Part shown: piece after piece, positions 1 to 6,506 of the stretch
Layout: each line of letters opens with the position of its first letter
How positions within the stretch are numbered: position 1 is the first letter of the stretch
The notes under the pieces: generated by a model
What the model was told of the DNA's origin: nothing
Databases searched by the model: none
What the model saw: only the letters and a program-made list of their open reading frames with translations
Assembly: GCA_013178165.1 (NCBI GenBank)
Contig: JABLXG010000029.1
Coordinates: 1 to 41,860, forward strand
From: Anaerolineae bacterium
GTDB lineage: Bacteria > Chloroflexota > Anaerolineae > Aggregatilineales > Ch27
Direction: 5' to 3'
DNA length: 41,860 nucleotides
Translations under genes and position numbers: made by a program

Positions 1-65
1 TCCACTCGGGGATCGGGCAGGTCCCGAAAACTGATGAGTAAGCTGATCGGGTTTTCGTCTGACAT
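1..65 (-). CDS. ISAs1-family transposase, N-terminal fragment
   Basis: Only the first 21 codons are inside the window. They contain LLISFRDLPDPRV, which matches the N-terminal motif (hydrophobic stretch, then D-x-PDPR) of ISAs1-family DDE transposases. The start ATG at 65-63 is preceded by AGGAGG with seven to eight bases between, a strong ribosome site. The protein would cut and paste the element at its terminal repeats. The gene is partial because the window ends, so its integrity cannot be judged. A C-terminal fragment of the same family is present at 41756-41860 in the same orientation. Confidence 0.75.
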   Translation of the reverse strand, partial: MSDENPISLLISFRDLPDPRV

Positions 66-127
66 AGTGCCTCCTGGTTAGAGGCATCCTATTATTCCCT
101 ATCAGCACTTTTGATGCGATTGCCCTG
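1..127 (-). mobile_element. Left end of an ISAs1-like insertion sequence (runs off the window)
   Basis: Read on the minus strand from 127 downwards, the element begins CAGGGCAATCGCAT and leads, through an AT-richer stretch and an AGGAGG ribosome site, into a transposase start at 65. The 13-mer AGGGCAATCGCAT recurs at 41735-41747, next to the C-terminal end of a similar transposase, which identifies it as the terminal inverted repeat. The family call rests on the transposase N-terminus; the rest of the element lies outside the window. Confidence 0.75.
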
Positions 128-183
128 CATCAAAAGTACTGGCAGGGAATAATAGGATGCCTCTAACCAGAAGACACTATGTC
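61..183. repeat. 57-bp inverted repeat (two IS left ends head to head)
   Basis: Arms 61-117 and 127-183 are reverse complements over 57 bp with five mismatches, separated by 9 bases. Each arm carries the leader of the ISAs1-like transposase including the start codon (ATGTC at both outer ends). In a minus-strand transcript four of the five mismatches would be G-U wobbles. The left arm has a good AGGAGG ribosome site, while the right arm has AGAAGA at the same place. The simplest reading is an intact IS end joined to an older, inverted copy of the same end. Confidence 0.8.
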
Positions 184-217
184 AAATGTACAGATTAGCC
201 ACACCCTCCAGCTATGA
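127..217 (+). pseudogene. Decayed second IS left end with a broken transposase start
   Basis: From GCATCAAAAG at 127 onwards the plus strand repeats the IS leader found on the minus strand at 117-61, but it lacks the outermost ten bases of the terminal repeat. Its ATG at 179-181 opens a frame of only 12 codons (beginning MSNVQISHTL), stopping at 215-217. Similarity to the intact transposase is lost after the first few residues. I infer a truncated, inactive remnant into which, or against which, the newer copy inserted. Confidence 0.5.
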
Positions 218-241
218 GTCGCCCCACTGCCCCGAGCCGTA

Positions 242-247
242 TACAAT
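242..247 (+). promoter_or_regulatory. -10 box TACAAT upstream of the 292 gene
   Basis: TACAAT (within TATACAATC) lies 44 bases before the start at 292 and matches the TAnnAT boxes seen before many other genes in the window. No convincing -35 hexamer is visible at 17-18 bases, so only the -10 box is claimed. Confidence 0.4.
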
Positions 248-291
248 CACTGGCGGGAACCCGTCTTCTCCGCCACCAGGAGCGATCGGCA

Positions 292-1869
292 ATGCCTGCC
301 CTCTCCGGCGAGCGGCCGCTCAGGGCCAGCGGCACGGTCACGCTGACCATGATCGTCAACCTCAAGCGCTTCGTCAGGCGCGGCGCCGCCCCCGACGACA
401 GCGCCCTGGAACACTTTGAGCAGGTGCGCGGCACAGAACGCTTCGCCGCTTACCTGCGGGCGCTGCCCGATCATATGCGTTCGCCCTTCGTCCGCGACAC
501 GGACGAGGACGCCCTGATCGACGCTGCACATCAGATGCGCATCTTTCGCGGCTATGTCGTCTCGCAGTACTTCTTCCCCACCTACCGCCTGGACGAAGAC
601 TCTTTCCTACACCTCCCCGATCGGCTGGAAGGCGACGCGGTGCTGATTGAGACCTTTCCACAGTGGGATTACCAGGTGACGCTGACACGCAACGGCTTCG
701 CTGTCGTGCGCATGATCCGGCACTTTGTGGATACGCCACTCTCGGTCATCGCCGCCGAGATCCAGCGCGTGGAGCGGGCGCGCGGCGGCGAGCTGGAATA
801 TGCCGAGTCGCGCTCAAGCTGGCGCATCGCCATGGATGTCACAGCGGCGCTGGTACAGGCGATGGGCGGTTGCATGACACTCAGCGGCGAGCACAACGAG
901 CCGATCCACCTGCCCCTGGACCCGGAACAGCGGCGTGGCCGCCTGCCCCTGCATGACCGCTACACCACCATCCAGCTCGATCATGTCCACCGGGGCGGGG
1001 AGACCATCCCGCCGGAGGTCTTCGCCACTGACTACAGCTCGTTTGCGCTGGGTATGACCCGCCTGGCGACCGTCCTGCACGGCGGTGCTGCCCAGGATAT
1101 GCGCCAGCGGCGGGCGGTCACCCCGGCTGATCTATTCAATCTCTCCCCCTGGGTGGGCGATCTATGCCTGGTGACCAACGACTCGTTGCTGATCTACAGC
1201 CCGCCCCCCGCCGACCCCACTACTGACCCGGACGGCTACACCCGCCCGCAGTTCTGGCGTGGCGTGGCCCGCGGCGTCGAGTGGCTGGTCAACCTCAAGA
1301 CGGAATGGCAGTTGATCGAACGGCAGAGCACCGAGCTACTGAGTACAATCTCTAACCTGACTACCCGTGTGAATGACGGCCTGCTGGACGATGAAGACAA
1401 GCGTCGTCTGCGCGCCCTGGCCCAGGGCGTCTCCCGCGCCTTCAACATCCTGCCGGAAGTGCGCTACGCCCTGGTGCCCTCAACCCTCTCGCACGCCCCT
1501 GACGCGGTGCTGATCTACGGGCATGTGCTGGAGCAACTGGGCGTGCACCGCGTCGCCGAGCATGTGGACACCAACATGGCCGAGCTAAGCTCCTTCCTGA
1601 CTTACTACAGCAGCACCCAGTTGCAGTTTGAGAGCCGCCAGCAGGAAGAGGCGGAAAACCGCACCGGCCTGACCATCTCGATCATGCTGATCCTGCTCTC
1701 GCTGGTATCGGTGCCTTCCCTGGTCAAAGATGCCAGCGAGATTCACTGGGAAGCGCTGGCCGCGTTGCCGCCCCTGCAGCAAATTGTGCTGGTCGGGCTG
1801 GCCGCGCTGCCGATCCTGCTACTGGTGATCACGGCCCTGTATGTCGTGCGGCGACTCCGCCGGCGCTAA
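292..1869 (+). CDS. Hypothetical protein with two C-terminal membrane segments
   Basis: A 525-residue protein of no family I recognise. About 460 residues of predicted soluble sequence, mixed alpha/beta with many aromatic and charged residues, are followed by two hydrophobic segments near the C-terminus (around TGLTISIMLILLSLVSVP and IVLVGLAALPILLLVITALY) and a basic tail VRRLRRR. This gives a two-helix hairpin anchor with the bulk of the protein on one side of the membrane. A charged, Gln/Glu-rich stretch just before the first helix could be a coiled coil. The layout recalls CorA-like channels, but no GMN motif is present and I do not make that call. Start: ATG 292 is preceded by AGGAG (278-282) with nine bases between; an in-frame ATG at 349 is an alternative. 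It appears to be transcribed alone. Confidence 0.75.
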   Translation: MPALSGERPLRASGTVTLTMIVNLKRFVRRGAAPDDSALEHFEQVRGTERFAAYLRALPDHMRSPFVRDTDEDALIDAAHQMRIFRGYVVSQYFFPTYRLDEDSFLHLPDRLEGDAVLIETFPQWDYQVTLTRNGFAVVRMIRHFVDTPLSVIAAEIQRVERARGGELEYAESRSSWRIAMDVTAALVQAMGGCMTLSGEHNEPIHLPLDPEQRRGRLPLHDRYTTIQLDHVHRGGETIPPEVFATDYSSFALGMTRLATVLHGGAAQDMRQRRAVTPADLFNLSPWVGDLCLVTNDSLLIYSPPPADPTTDPDGYTRPQFWRGVARGVEWLVNLKTEWQLIERQSTELLSTISNLTTRVNDGLLDDEDKRRLRALAQGVSRAFNILPEVRYALVPSTLSHAPDAVLIYGHVLEQLGVHRVAEHVDTNMAELSSFLTYYSSTQLQFESRQQEEAENRTGLTISIMLILLSLVSVPSLVKDASEIHWEALAALPPLQQIVLVGLAALPILLLVITALYVVRRLRRR

Positions 1870-1883
1870 GCGGCCTGCCGCTG

Positions 1884-1913
1884 TAGACGGCGGGCGAGCA
1901 ACCGTTGTAGAAT
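1884..1913 (+). promoter_or_regulatory. Promoter TAGACG-N18-TAGAAT
   Basis: A -35-like TAGACG (1884-1889) and a -10 TAGAAT (1908-1913) are 18 bases apart and sit 39 bases ahead of the start at 1953. The -10 box is good and the -35 is weak. Confidence 0.4.
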
Positions 1914-1952
1914 CGGTCACAGATGCCATCTAGCCTGAAGGGGAGCACACCT

Positions 1953-2432
1953 ATGGCCGGCCTGACATCCCATCAGATGGCCGAGCTTGCTGCGCTGCGC
2001 ACTGCGCTGGCGGCAGGCGATTACGAGATGGCTGCCGCCTCGTTTGAGTTGCTGGTCGGCATGGGCACCCCACCCCTCGACCTGCTCGATGCCCTGGGGG
2101 AGGGGCTATGGTCGGGCGACGACGACGAGGAGATCGGCGGCGAGGACTTGCTGGAACAGGTATTGCCGATGCTCGACGAGCGGGCCATTCCGGCCCTGGC
2201 AACCTACTTCATGGAGGAAGACGGGCCGGATCTGCTGGTGGATATGGTGGGTGAGCGGCTGGCCGAATTCACCGAGGCGGAACAACTGCAGGCTCTGCGG
2301 GCCGCCCTGCGCGAAGGGCGCGAGGACCTCGACGAACGCCTGCTGGAGGGCATCACTGAATACCTGGGCGAACTGGCGGTGGACAGCCCCGACGCCAGGG
2401 CCTTGCTGGAGGAACTGGGGCTGAATGACTGA
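1953..2432 (+). CDS. Small acidic helical protein of unknown function
   Basis: A 159-residue, strongly acidic, Leu/Ala-rich protein with no signal peptide or membrane segment. The sequence reads as a series of short amphipathic helices (for example LLEQVLPMLDERAIPALAT and AEQLQALRAALREGREDLD), suggesting a helical-repeat, HEAT-like fold, but I do not recognise a family. ATG 1953 is chosen because AAGGGGAG (1938-1945) precedes it at a proper distance; an in-frame ATG at 1923 has no such site. The lipoprotein gene starts 19 bases after its stop, so the two are probably co-transcribed. Function is unknown. Confidence 0.7.
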   Translation: MAGLTSHQMAELAALRTALAAGDYEMAAASFELLVGMGTPPLDLLDALGEGLWSGDDDEEIGGEDLLEQVLPMLDERAIPALATYFMEEDGPDLLVDMVGERLAEFTEAEQLQALRAALREGREDLDERLLEGITEYLGELAVDSPDARALLEELGLND

Positions 2433-2451
2433 CCCTCCGAAGGGAAGCGTC

Positions 2452-3348
2452 ATGCGGCTTCGAGATCGAATGCTGGCGGCGGTGCTGCTGGCGGTAGGGC
2501 TGGCGGCCTGCCGTCCTACTGCGCCGGGACCGCTTTCCGAAACGCTGATCGCCCCCCGCCAGCTGGCTACCGTGATCATCTCCCCCACACCGGTGCGGAC
2601 GCTGGTCGTCCCGCCGACGCCTACGCCCGTGCCCAGCGCCACGCGCACGCCCGTCCCGCCGACGCTCACGCCCAGCCCGACGCCCTACGTCGGCGTCTTC
2701 CTGGGCGATGGTTCCGTGCCGCTGATCCTGCCGACAGCGTCGCTGGCCGCGCTGGTGGAGATCACGCTGCTGCCGCCGACTCCGCTGGGTGGCGCGCTGC
2801 CGCCTACATACGCTATTCCCACCATGCCGGGCATGGCGGTTGCCGCTGGCGGGCCATGCAGCGCGGAAGTGGCCGCTCCCTTTGCGGCAGCGATCGCCGC
2901 CCGGCCAGAGGTGGGGGCGGCGCTGGGTTGCCCGCTTGGCCCGCCCGAGACGATCTTCATGGCTCATCAGCCCTTTGAGCAGGGGGTGATGTTCTGGTGG
3001 TCGACAGGGGAAATCTACGCGCTGTCGCTGCAGCCGGTTAGCGGAGTCGCCAACCCCTTCTGGCGGGTGGCCGACCAGTGGCAGGAGGGTATGCCACAGG
3101 ATGATCCGAGCATGACCGTCCCCGCCGGGTTGCTACAGCCAATCCGGGGCTTCGGGCTGGCCTGGCGCACCAATGCCCAGATCCGCACCGCCCTGGGCTG
3201 GGCCGTCAGCAATGAGAGCGGCTACACAGGGATGTTTCAGCGCTTCAGCGGCGGGGCGATCTTCACCGCGCCGGAAAACGCCGTCTACATCCTGATCGGG
3301 GATGGCGCGCCCGGCAGCGCCAGCCGCTACTTCGGCCCGCTGTACTGA
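2452..3348 (+). CDS. Lipoprotein with Thr/Pro linker and LGFP-like repeats
   Basis: A 298-residue protein with a lipoprotein signal: basic MRLRDR, a hydrophobic core and the lipobox LAAC with Cys20 as the lipidation site. A proline/threonine linker (PPTPTPVPSATRTPVPPTLT) follows, as is common in Chloroflexota surface proteins. The C-terminal half holds two similar blocks, around ALGCPLGPPET...FEQGVMFWW and ALGWAVSNES...FQRFSGGAIF. The pattern of ALG, then F-x-x-G, then an aromatic recalls LGFP cell-wall-binding repeats; this resemblance is my reading, not a search result. Start ATG 2452 has GAAGGGA ahead of it; an earlier in-frame ATG at 2425 would bury the signal peptide. It probably acts on the outside of the cell, and its ligand is unknown. 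Confidence 0.75.
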   Translation: MRLRDRMLAAVLLAVGLAACRPTAPGPLSETLIAPRQLATVIISPTPVRTLVVPPTPTPVPSATRTPVPPTLTPSPTPYVGVFLGDGSVPLILPTASLAALVEITLLPPTPLGGALPPTYAIPTMPGMAVAAGGPCSAEVAAPFAAAIAARPEVGAALGCPLGPPETIFMAHQPFEQGVMFWWSTGEIYALSLQPVSGVANPFWRVADQWQEGMPQDDPSMTVPAGLLQPIRGFGLAWRTNAQIRTALGWAVSNESGYTGMFQRFSGGAIFTAPENAVYILIGDGAPGSASRYFGPLY

Positions 3349-3370
3349 CACGCTACAGCTGAAAAACCGC

Positions 3371-3505
3371 TTACAGCAACACGAGGAGCCAGCCCGGCGC
3401 CAAGGACGCGGCCTCTCCCTGGGCCAGCCCCACTGCCAGAATGGTGGCCAGCAGCAGCAGAACCACGCCAAGCGCCACCAGCAGACGATAACGCAGATCA
3501 GCCAT
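3371..3505 (-). CDS. Possible single-pass membrane microprotein
   Basis: A 44-residue frame starting MADLRYRLLVALGV, with one strong membrane segment of leucine, valine and alanine and short polar ends. It lies downstream of the LacI-type gene on the same strand, 86 bases after its stop. The ribosome site is weak (GGAAGCGGG well upstream). Hydrophobic composition in GC-rich DNA can arise by chance, so this is only a candidate. If real, it would be a small inner-membrane protein, perhaps co-transcribed with the repressor. Confidence 0.35.
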   Translation of the reverse strand: MADLRYRLLVALGVVLLLLATILAVGLAQGEAASLAPGWLLVLL

Positions 3506-3591
3506 ACGTTGAATTCCCGCTTCCTTCGCGGCGCAAAACCAGGGCAGGATTATCCACACACTCGGCGCAGATGCAAGGGCCAGAATCCGCC

Positions 3592-4665
3592 TCAGGCGCG
3601 CGGCGCGGCACTTGAGTCGCGCACGACCAGCTGGATGGGCAGCACAACCGAGGCCGGCTGGCTATCCGCGTAGTCATCGTGGGTGGCCAGCATGCGCAGG
3701 GCGTAGAGACCAAAGCTCTCTTTGGGGACGTGCACAGTCGTCAGGGCGGGGCGGCACATCGCCGCCAGGCCGATGTTATCCACGCTGACCACCGACACAT
3801 CGCCCGGCACGGCCAGCCCCAGGTCGTACAGCCCGGCGATCACCCCCAGTGCCACCTCGTCGCTGGCGGCGAAAATCCCCGTCGGCGGCTCCGGCAGGGC
3901 CATCAGCCCCTGTGCGGCGCTGTAGCCATCTTCCGGCAGGTTGAACAGGCCATCGTGACGTACATACGCCGGGTCGGTGGGCAGGCTGTGCGCCAGCAGC
4001 ACCTGGCGGTAGCCATCGACACGCTCGTCCACACCGCCGGCGTAGGCGATCCGCCGGTGGCCCAGCGCCACCAGATGGCCAACGGCCAGACGGGCTGCCT
4101 CCGCCCGGTCAAAGAGCACCGCCGGGAAGTCGCCGCTGACCACCTCCAGGCTGACGATGTTGTGCACCCGCTCACGGATGCGCCCCAGCAGCGCGCGGGC
4201 GCGGTCATCCTGCACGGCGTGGTAAGGCGCACACAGAATCAGGCCGGAGACGACCTCCGGATGGATGTTCTGGTTGAAGATGACCGGGTTGAGCAGTTCG
4301 TTGAAAAAGGTCAGGTAGGCGATCTGCTGGTTCTGGCGGTGGGCGGCAGCGTAAATGCCAGCCACCACCGAAGCGAAATAGGGGCGTTCCAGGAGCTGAC
4401 TGGTACCACCCATGATGATCCCGATCCGGTCGACAGCGCGACGGGCCGGATGGCGCTTGAGACGCTGAGCGTCCAGGTTGGGGCGGTAACCCAGTTCCTC
4501 AATGGCCTGCAGCACCCGCGCCCGTGTCGCCGGGGAGACGATGCGCGGGCCGTTGTTGACCACGTAGGAGACCACCGCGCGGGAAACCCCCGCCCGCGCT
4601 GCTACATCCTTCTGGGTCACCTGGCGTTTCTCACCTGGTTGTGTAGGTTCCTGAGGCACGCTCAT
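3592..4665 (-). CDS. LacI-family transcriptional repressor
   Basis: A 357-residue regulator. The N-terminal helix-turn-helix reads VTQKDVAARAGVSRAVVSYV, followed by the hinge region with LGYRPNLDAQ, and then the periplasmic-binding-protein-like sensor domain ending in a Q-x-V-V-R-D-S segment, all typical of LacI/GalR. Its ligand is likely a sugar or sugar derivative. It is divergent from the sugar ABC transporter at 5093-8762, and a palindrome at 4798-4817 just downstream of the transporter promoter is its probable operator. Start ATG 4665 has GGGAGG directly ahead; an upstream in-frame ATG at 4692 lacks a site. The sugar cannot be deduced from sequence. Confidence 0.92.
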   Translation of the reverse strand: MSVPQEPTQPGEKRQVTQKDVAARAGVSRAVVSYVVNNGPRIVSPATRARVLQAIEELGYRPNLDAQRLKRHPARRAVDRIGIIMGGTSQLLERPYFASVVAGIYAAAHRQNQQIAYLTFFNELLNPVIFNQNIHPEVVSGLILCAPYHAVQDDRARALLGRIRERVHNIVSLEVVSGDFPAVLFDRAEAARLAVGHLVALGHRRIAYAGGVDERVDGYRQVLLAHSLPTDPAYVRHDGLFNLPEDGYSAAQGLMALPEPPTGIFAASDEVALGVIAGLYDLGLAVPGDVSVVSVDNIGLAAMCRPALTTVHVPKESFGLYALRMLATHDDYADSQPASVVLPIQLVVRDSSAAPRA

Positions 4666-4755
4666 GTCCTCCCGCCCGGCCAATCCGCACACGACAGATC
4701 ATTCGGGCACTTTGCCCAATAACTTCCCGCCAATGCGAAAGCGAAACTGTAGTGC

Positions 4756-4784
4756 TTGACAGCAGATCGAACCCGTTTTATATT
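4756..4784 (+). promoter_or_regulatory. Strong promoter TTGACA-N17-TATATT of the sugar transporter operon
   Basis: A perfect -35 TTGACA (4756-4761) and -10 TATATT (4779-4784) are separated by exactly 17 bases, placing the RNA start near 4791. It is by far the most AT-rich promoter in the window and faces the binding-protein gene about 300 bases downstream. Confidence 0.8.
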
Positions 4785-4797
4785 GTACTATGATTAT

Positions 4798-4817
4798 ACA
4801 TGTGCGTCTACACGTGT
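4798..4817. promoter_or_regulatory. Candidate LacI-type operator
   Basis: ACATGTG-N6-CACGTGT is an inverted repeat with one mismatch in seven pairs per arm, centred about 16 bases downstream of the predicted RNA start. That position would let a bound repressor block RNA polymerase. The right half contains ACACGTGT, a perfect 8-bp palindrome with the central CG usual for LacI/GalR operators. Assignment to the adjacent regulator is inference from position. Confidence 0.55.
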
Positions 4818-5092
4818 TGATCCATCCGCAAACGCCGAGCTGCCCCGTACCTCGAACCGCATTTGTGCGCAGCATACAAAAAGAGGGTTGGCGCTGGCAA
4901 ATTAGTTTTTTCGTTTGATTAATGAACCGCCAGGCGCTGCCTGAAGGAGGTGAACCGCTCCCCTGACGCCGGTCATCCGTTCCGCTGGATTTACGGACGC
5001 CACCGCAGGGCGTCTCCCCGGCCCTGAGCGCCGCCGGGACGCCTCACGCGCTGATTAAATGTTCGGAGCGTTACCAGAAGGAGAAGAATACG
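4818..5092 (+). other. Long structured 5' leader of the transporter mRNA
   Basis: About 275 bases separate the operator from the first gene. Two hairpins are visible: GCGCTGGC (4891-4898) with GCCAGGCGC (4929-4937), enclosing an AT-rich loop; and a GC-rich stem pairing 5009-5022 with 5033-5043. A strong ribosome-site-like AAGGAGGTG (4944-4952) follows the first hairpin, and a 25-codon GTG frame (beginning MNRSPDAGHP) could start there. There is no poly-U after either stem. I see no known riboswitch. Confidence 0.4.
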
Positions 5093-6361
5093 ATGTCCCG
5101 TCTATCCCGTTTTGGCGTACTGCTGACCGTTGTCCTCCTGGTCAGCCTGGTTGCCCCGGTCTTTGCCCAGGGCGGCCCCACCTACATTACCTACAACTCC
5201 TACAACGGCGACCCCATCCCGCGCGCCTTCGATGAAAAGATCGTCGGCATGTGGAATGAGGCGCACCCCGAAATGCCAGTCGAGCACTCGATCGTCGCCC
5301 ATGAGGACTTCAAGCAGGCCATCCGCGCTTACCTGACCGCCGACCCGGCCCCCGATGTGCTGACCTGGTTCGCGGGCAACCGCGCCCAGTTCTTCATCGA
5401 CAAGGGCCTGATCGCCGACATCAGCGCCCTGTGGACCGACTACGGCTTCGCCGAGAGCTACGCCCCCGGCTTCACCGCCCTGGCCACGGTAGGCGACAAG
5501 CAGTACTTCCTGCCGACCTCGTACTACTGGTGGGCGGTATACTATCGCCCCTCGCTCTTTGAGCAGGCCGGGATCACCAAGGTGCCGGAGACCTGGGACG
5601 AGTTCCTGGGCGCCTGCGATACGCTGAACGCCGCTGGCATCACCCCGATCACCATCGGCGCCCGCTTCCGCTGGCCGGCTGCCGCCTGGTTTGACTACCT
5701 GAACATGCGCGTCAATGGCCCGGAATTCCACATCAACCTGATGCTGCTCAAGGAATCCTACACCGACGAGCGCGTCAAGGCCGTCTTTGAGAAGTGGAAC
5801 GAGCTGTTCGAGCACAACTGCTTCATCGAGGACCCCGCCGCTTACGACTGGCAGGAAGCCATCGACCCGATGGTTCAGGGCCAGGCCGCCATGTACCTGA
5901 TGGGCCAGTTCATCAAGGACTCCTATCCGGATGACATGGAGGACGACCTGGACTTCTTCCGCTTCCCGATCATCAATCCTGACGTGCCGGTAGGTGAGGA
6001 CGCCCCGACAGACGGCTTCTTCATGTCCGCCAACGCCCGCAACCTGCAGGGCGGCCTGGAGTTCATGGCCTTCCTCGGCTCGCAGGAAGTTCAGCAGATG
6101 GCCTTTGAAGAGCTGGGCCGCCTGCCCACCCGCATTGACGTGGATATCTCCGGCGCCCCGGCGGATGTCCAGAAGGGCATCCAGCTGATCCAGACGGCGG
6201 ATTACGTCGCCCAGTTCTACGACCGCGATACCACCCCGCCGATGGCGGAAGCCGGCATGGACGCCTTCATGCGCTTCTGGGACGATCCAACCAGCGTCGA
6301 CCAGTTGCTGGAAGAGCTGGAGGCCGAGCGCCTGCGTAACGTGGAAGAAGCGGGCGGCTAA
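5093..6361 (+). CDS. Sugar ABC transporter substrate-binding protein
   Basis: A 422-residue extracytoplasmic binding protein of the family 1 (MalE/UgpB-like) type. The signal peptide runs MSRLSRFGVLLTVVLLVSLV and cleavage is likely after VFA; there is no lipobox cysteine, unlike many homologues. Family marks are the NxWNxxHP-like helix (VGMWNEAHPEMPVEHS), the PDVLTWFAGN strand, the tryptophan-rich PTSYYWWAVYYR segment with KVPETWDEF, and a late GFFMSANARN hinge strand. It would capture a sugar or oligosaccharide outside the membrane and deliver it to the two permeases downstream. ATG 5093 follows AGAAGGAGA. It is the first gene of the operon; a hairpin after its stop probably raises its mRNA level over the permeases. 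Confidence 0.93.
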   Translation: MSRLSRFGVLLTVVLLVSLVAPVFAQGGPTYITYNSYNGDPIPRAFDEKIVGMWNEAHPEMPVEHSIVAHEDFKQAIRAYLTADPAPDVLTWFAGNRAQFFIDKGLIADISALWTDYGFAESYAPGFTALATVGDKQYFLPTSYYWWAVYYRPSLFEQAGITKVPETWDEFLGACDTLNAAGITPITIGARFRWPAAAWFDYLNMRVNGPEFHINLMLLKESYTDERVKAVFEKWNELFEHNCFIEDPAAYDWQEAIDPMVQGQAAMYLMGQFIKDSYPDDMEDDLDFFRFPIINPDVPVGEDAPTDGFFMSANARNLQGGLEFMAFLGSQEVQQMAFEELGRLPTRIDVDISGAPADVQKGIQLIQTADYVAQFYDRDTTPPMAEAGMDAFMRFWDDPTSVDQLLEELEAERLRNVEEAGG

Positions 6362-6428
6362 CACTGCCCCCTACTGCGCGTGCCCGGTGCGGTGAAGCTA
6401 CCGCCGCGCCGGGCGACTCGCTGCCCAT

Positions 6429-6461
6429 GCTGCCGGGGTGTGCTGGCCATGCCCCGGCAGC
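6429..6461 (+). promoter_or_regulatory. Intercistronic hairpin between binding protein and permease
   Basis: GCTGCCGGGG (6429-6438) and CCCCGGCAGC (6452-6461) form a perfect 10-bp stem with a 13-base loop. No run of T follows, so it is not a classical terminator. Such stems between binding-protein and permease genes usually protect the upstream mRNA from 3' decay and raise the ratio of binding protein to permease; that role is inferred here. Confidence 0.6.
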
Positions 6462-6506
6462 GCGCCATCCTGCCCGGTGAACTGGCCCGGCCACAAGGGA
6501 GGCCCT

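Noticed and set aside
26-60. CTGATGAG and GAAAAC near the left edge, resembling a hammerhead ribozyme
   Set aside because: The GAAA and cleavage-site segments are not in the required order, and the stretch is coding sequence of the transposase on the minus strand.
5102-6364. A 420-codon open frame on the minus strand
   Set aside because: It is fully antisense to the sugar-binding-protein gene, which has a signal peptide, ribosome site and family motifs. Long antisense frames are common in GC-rich DNA.
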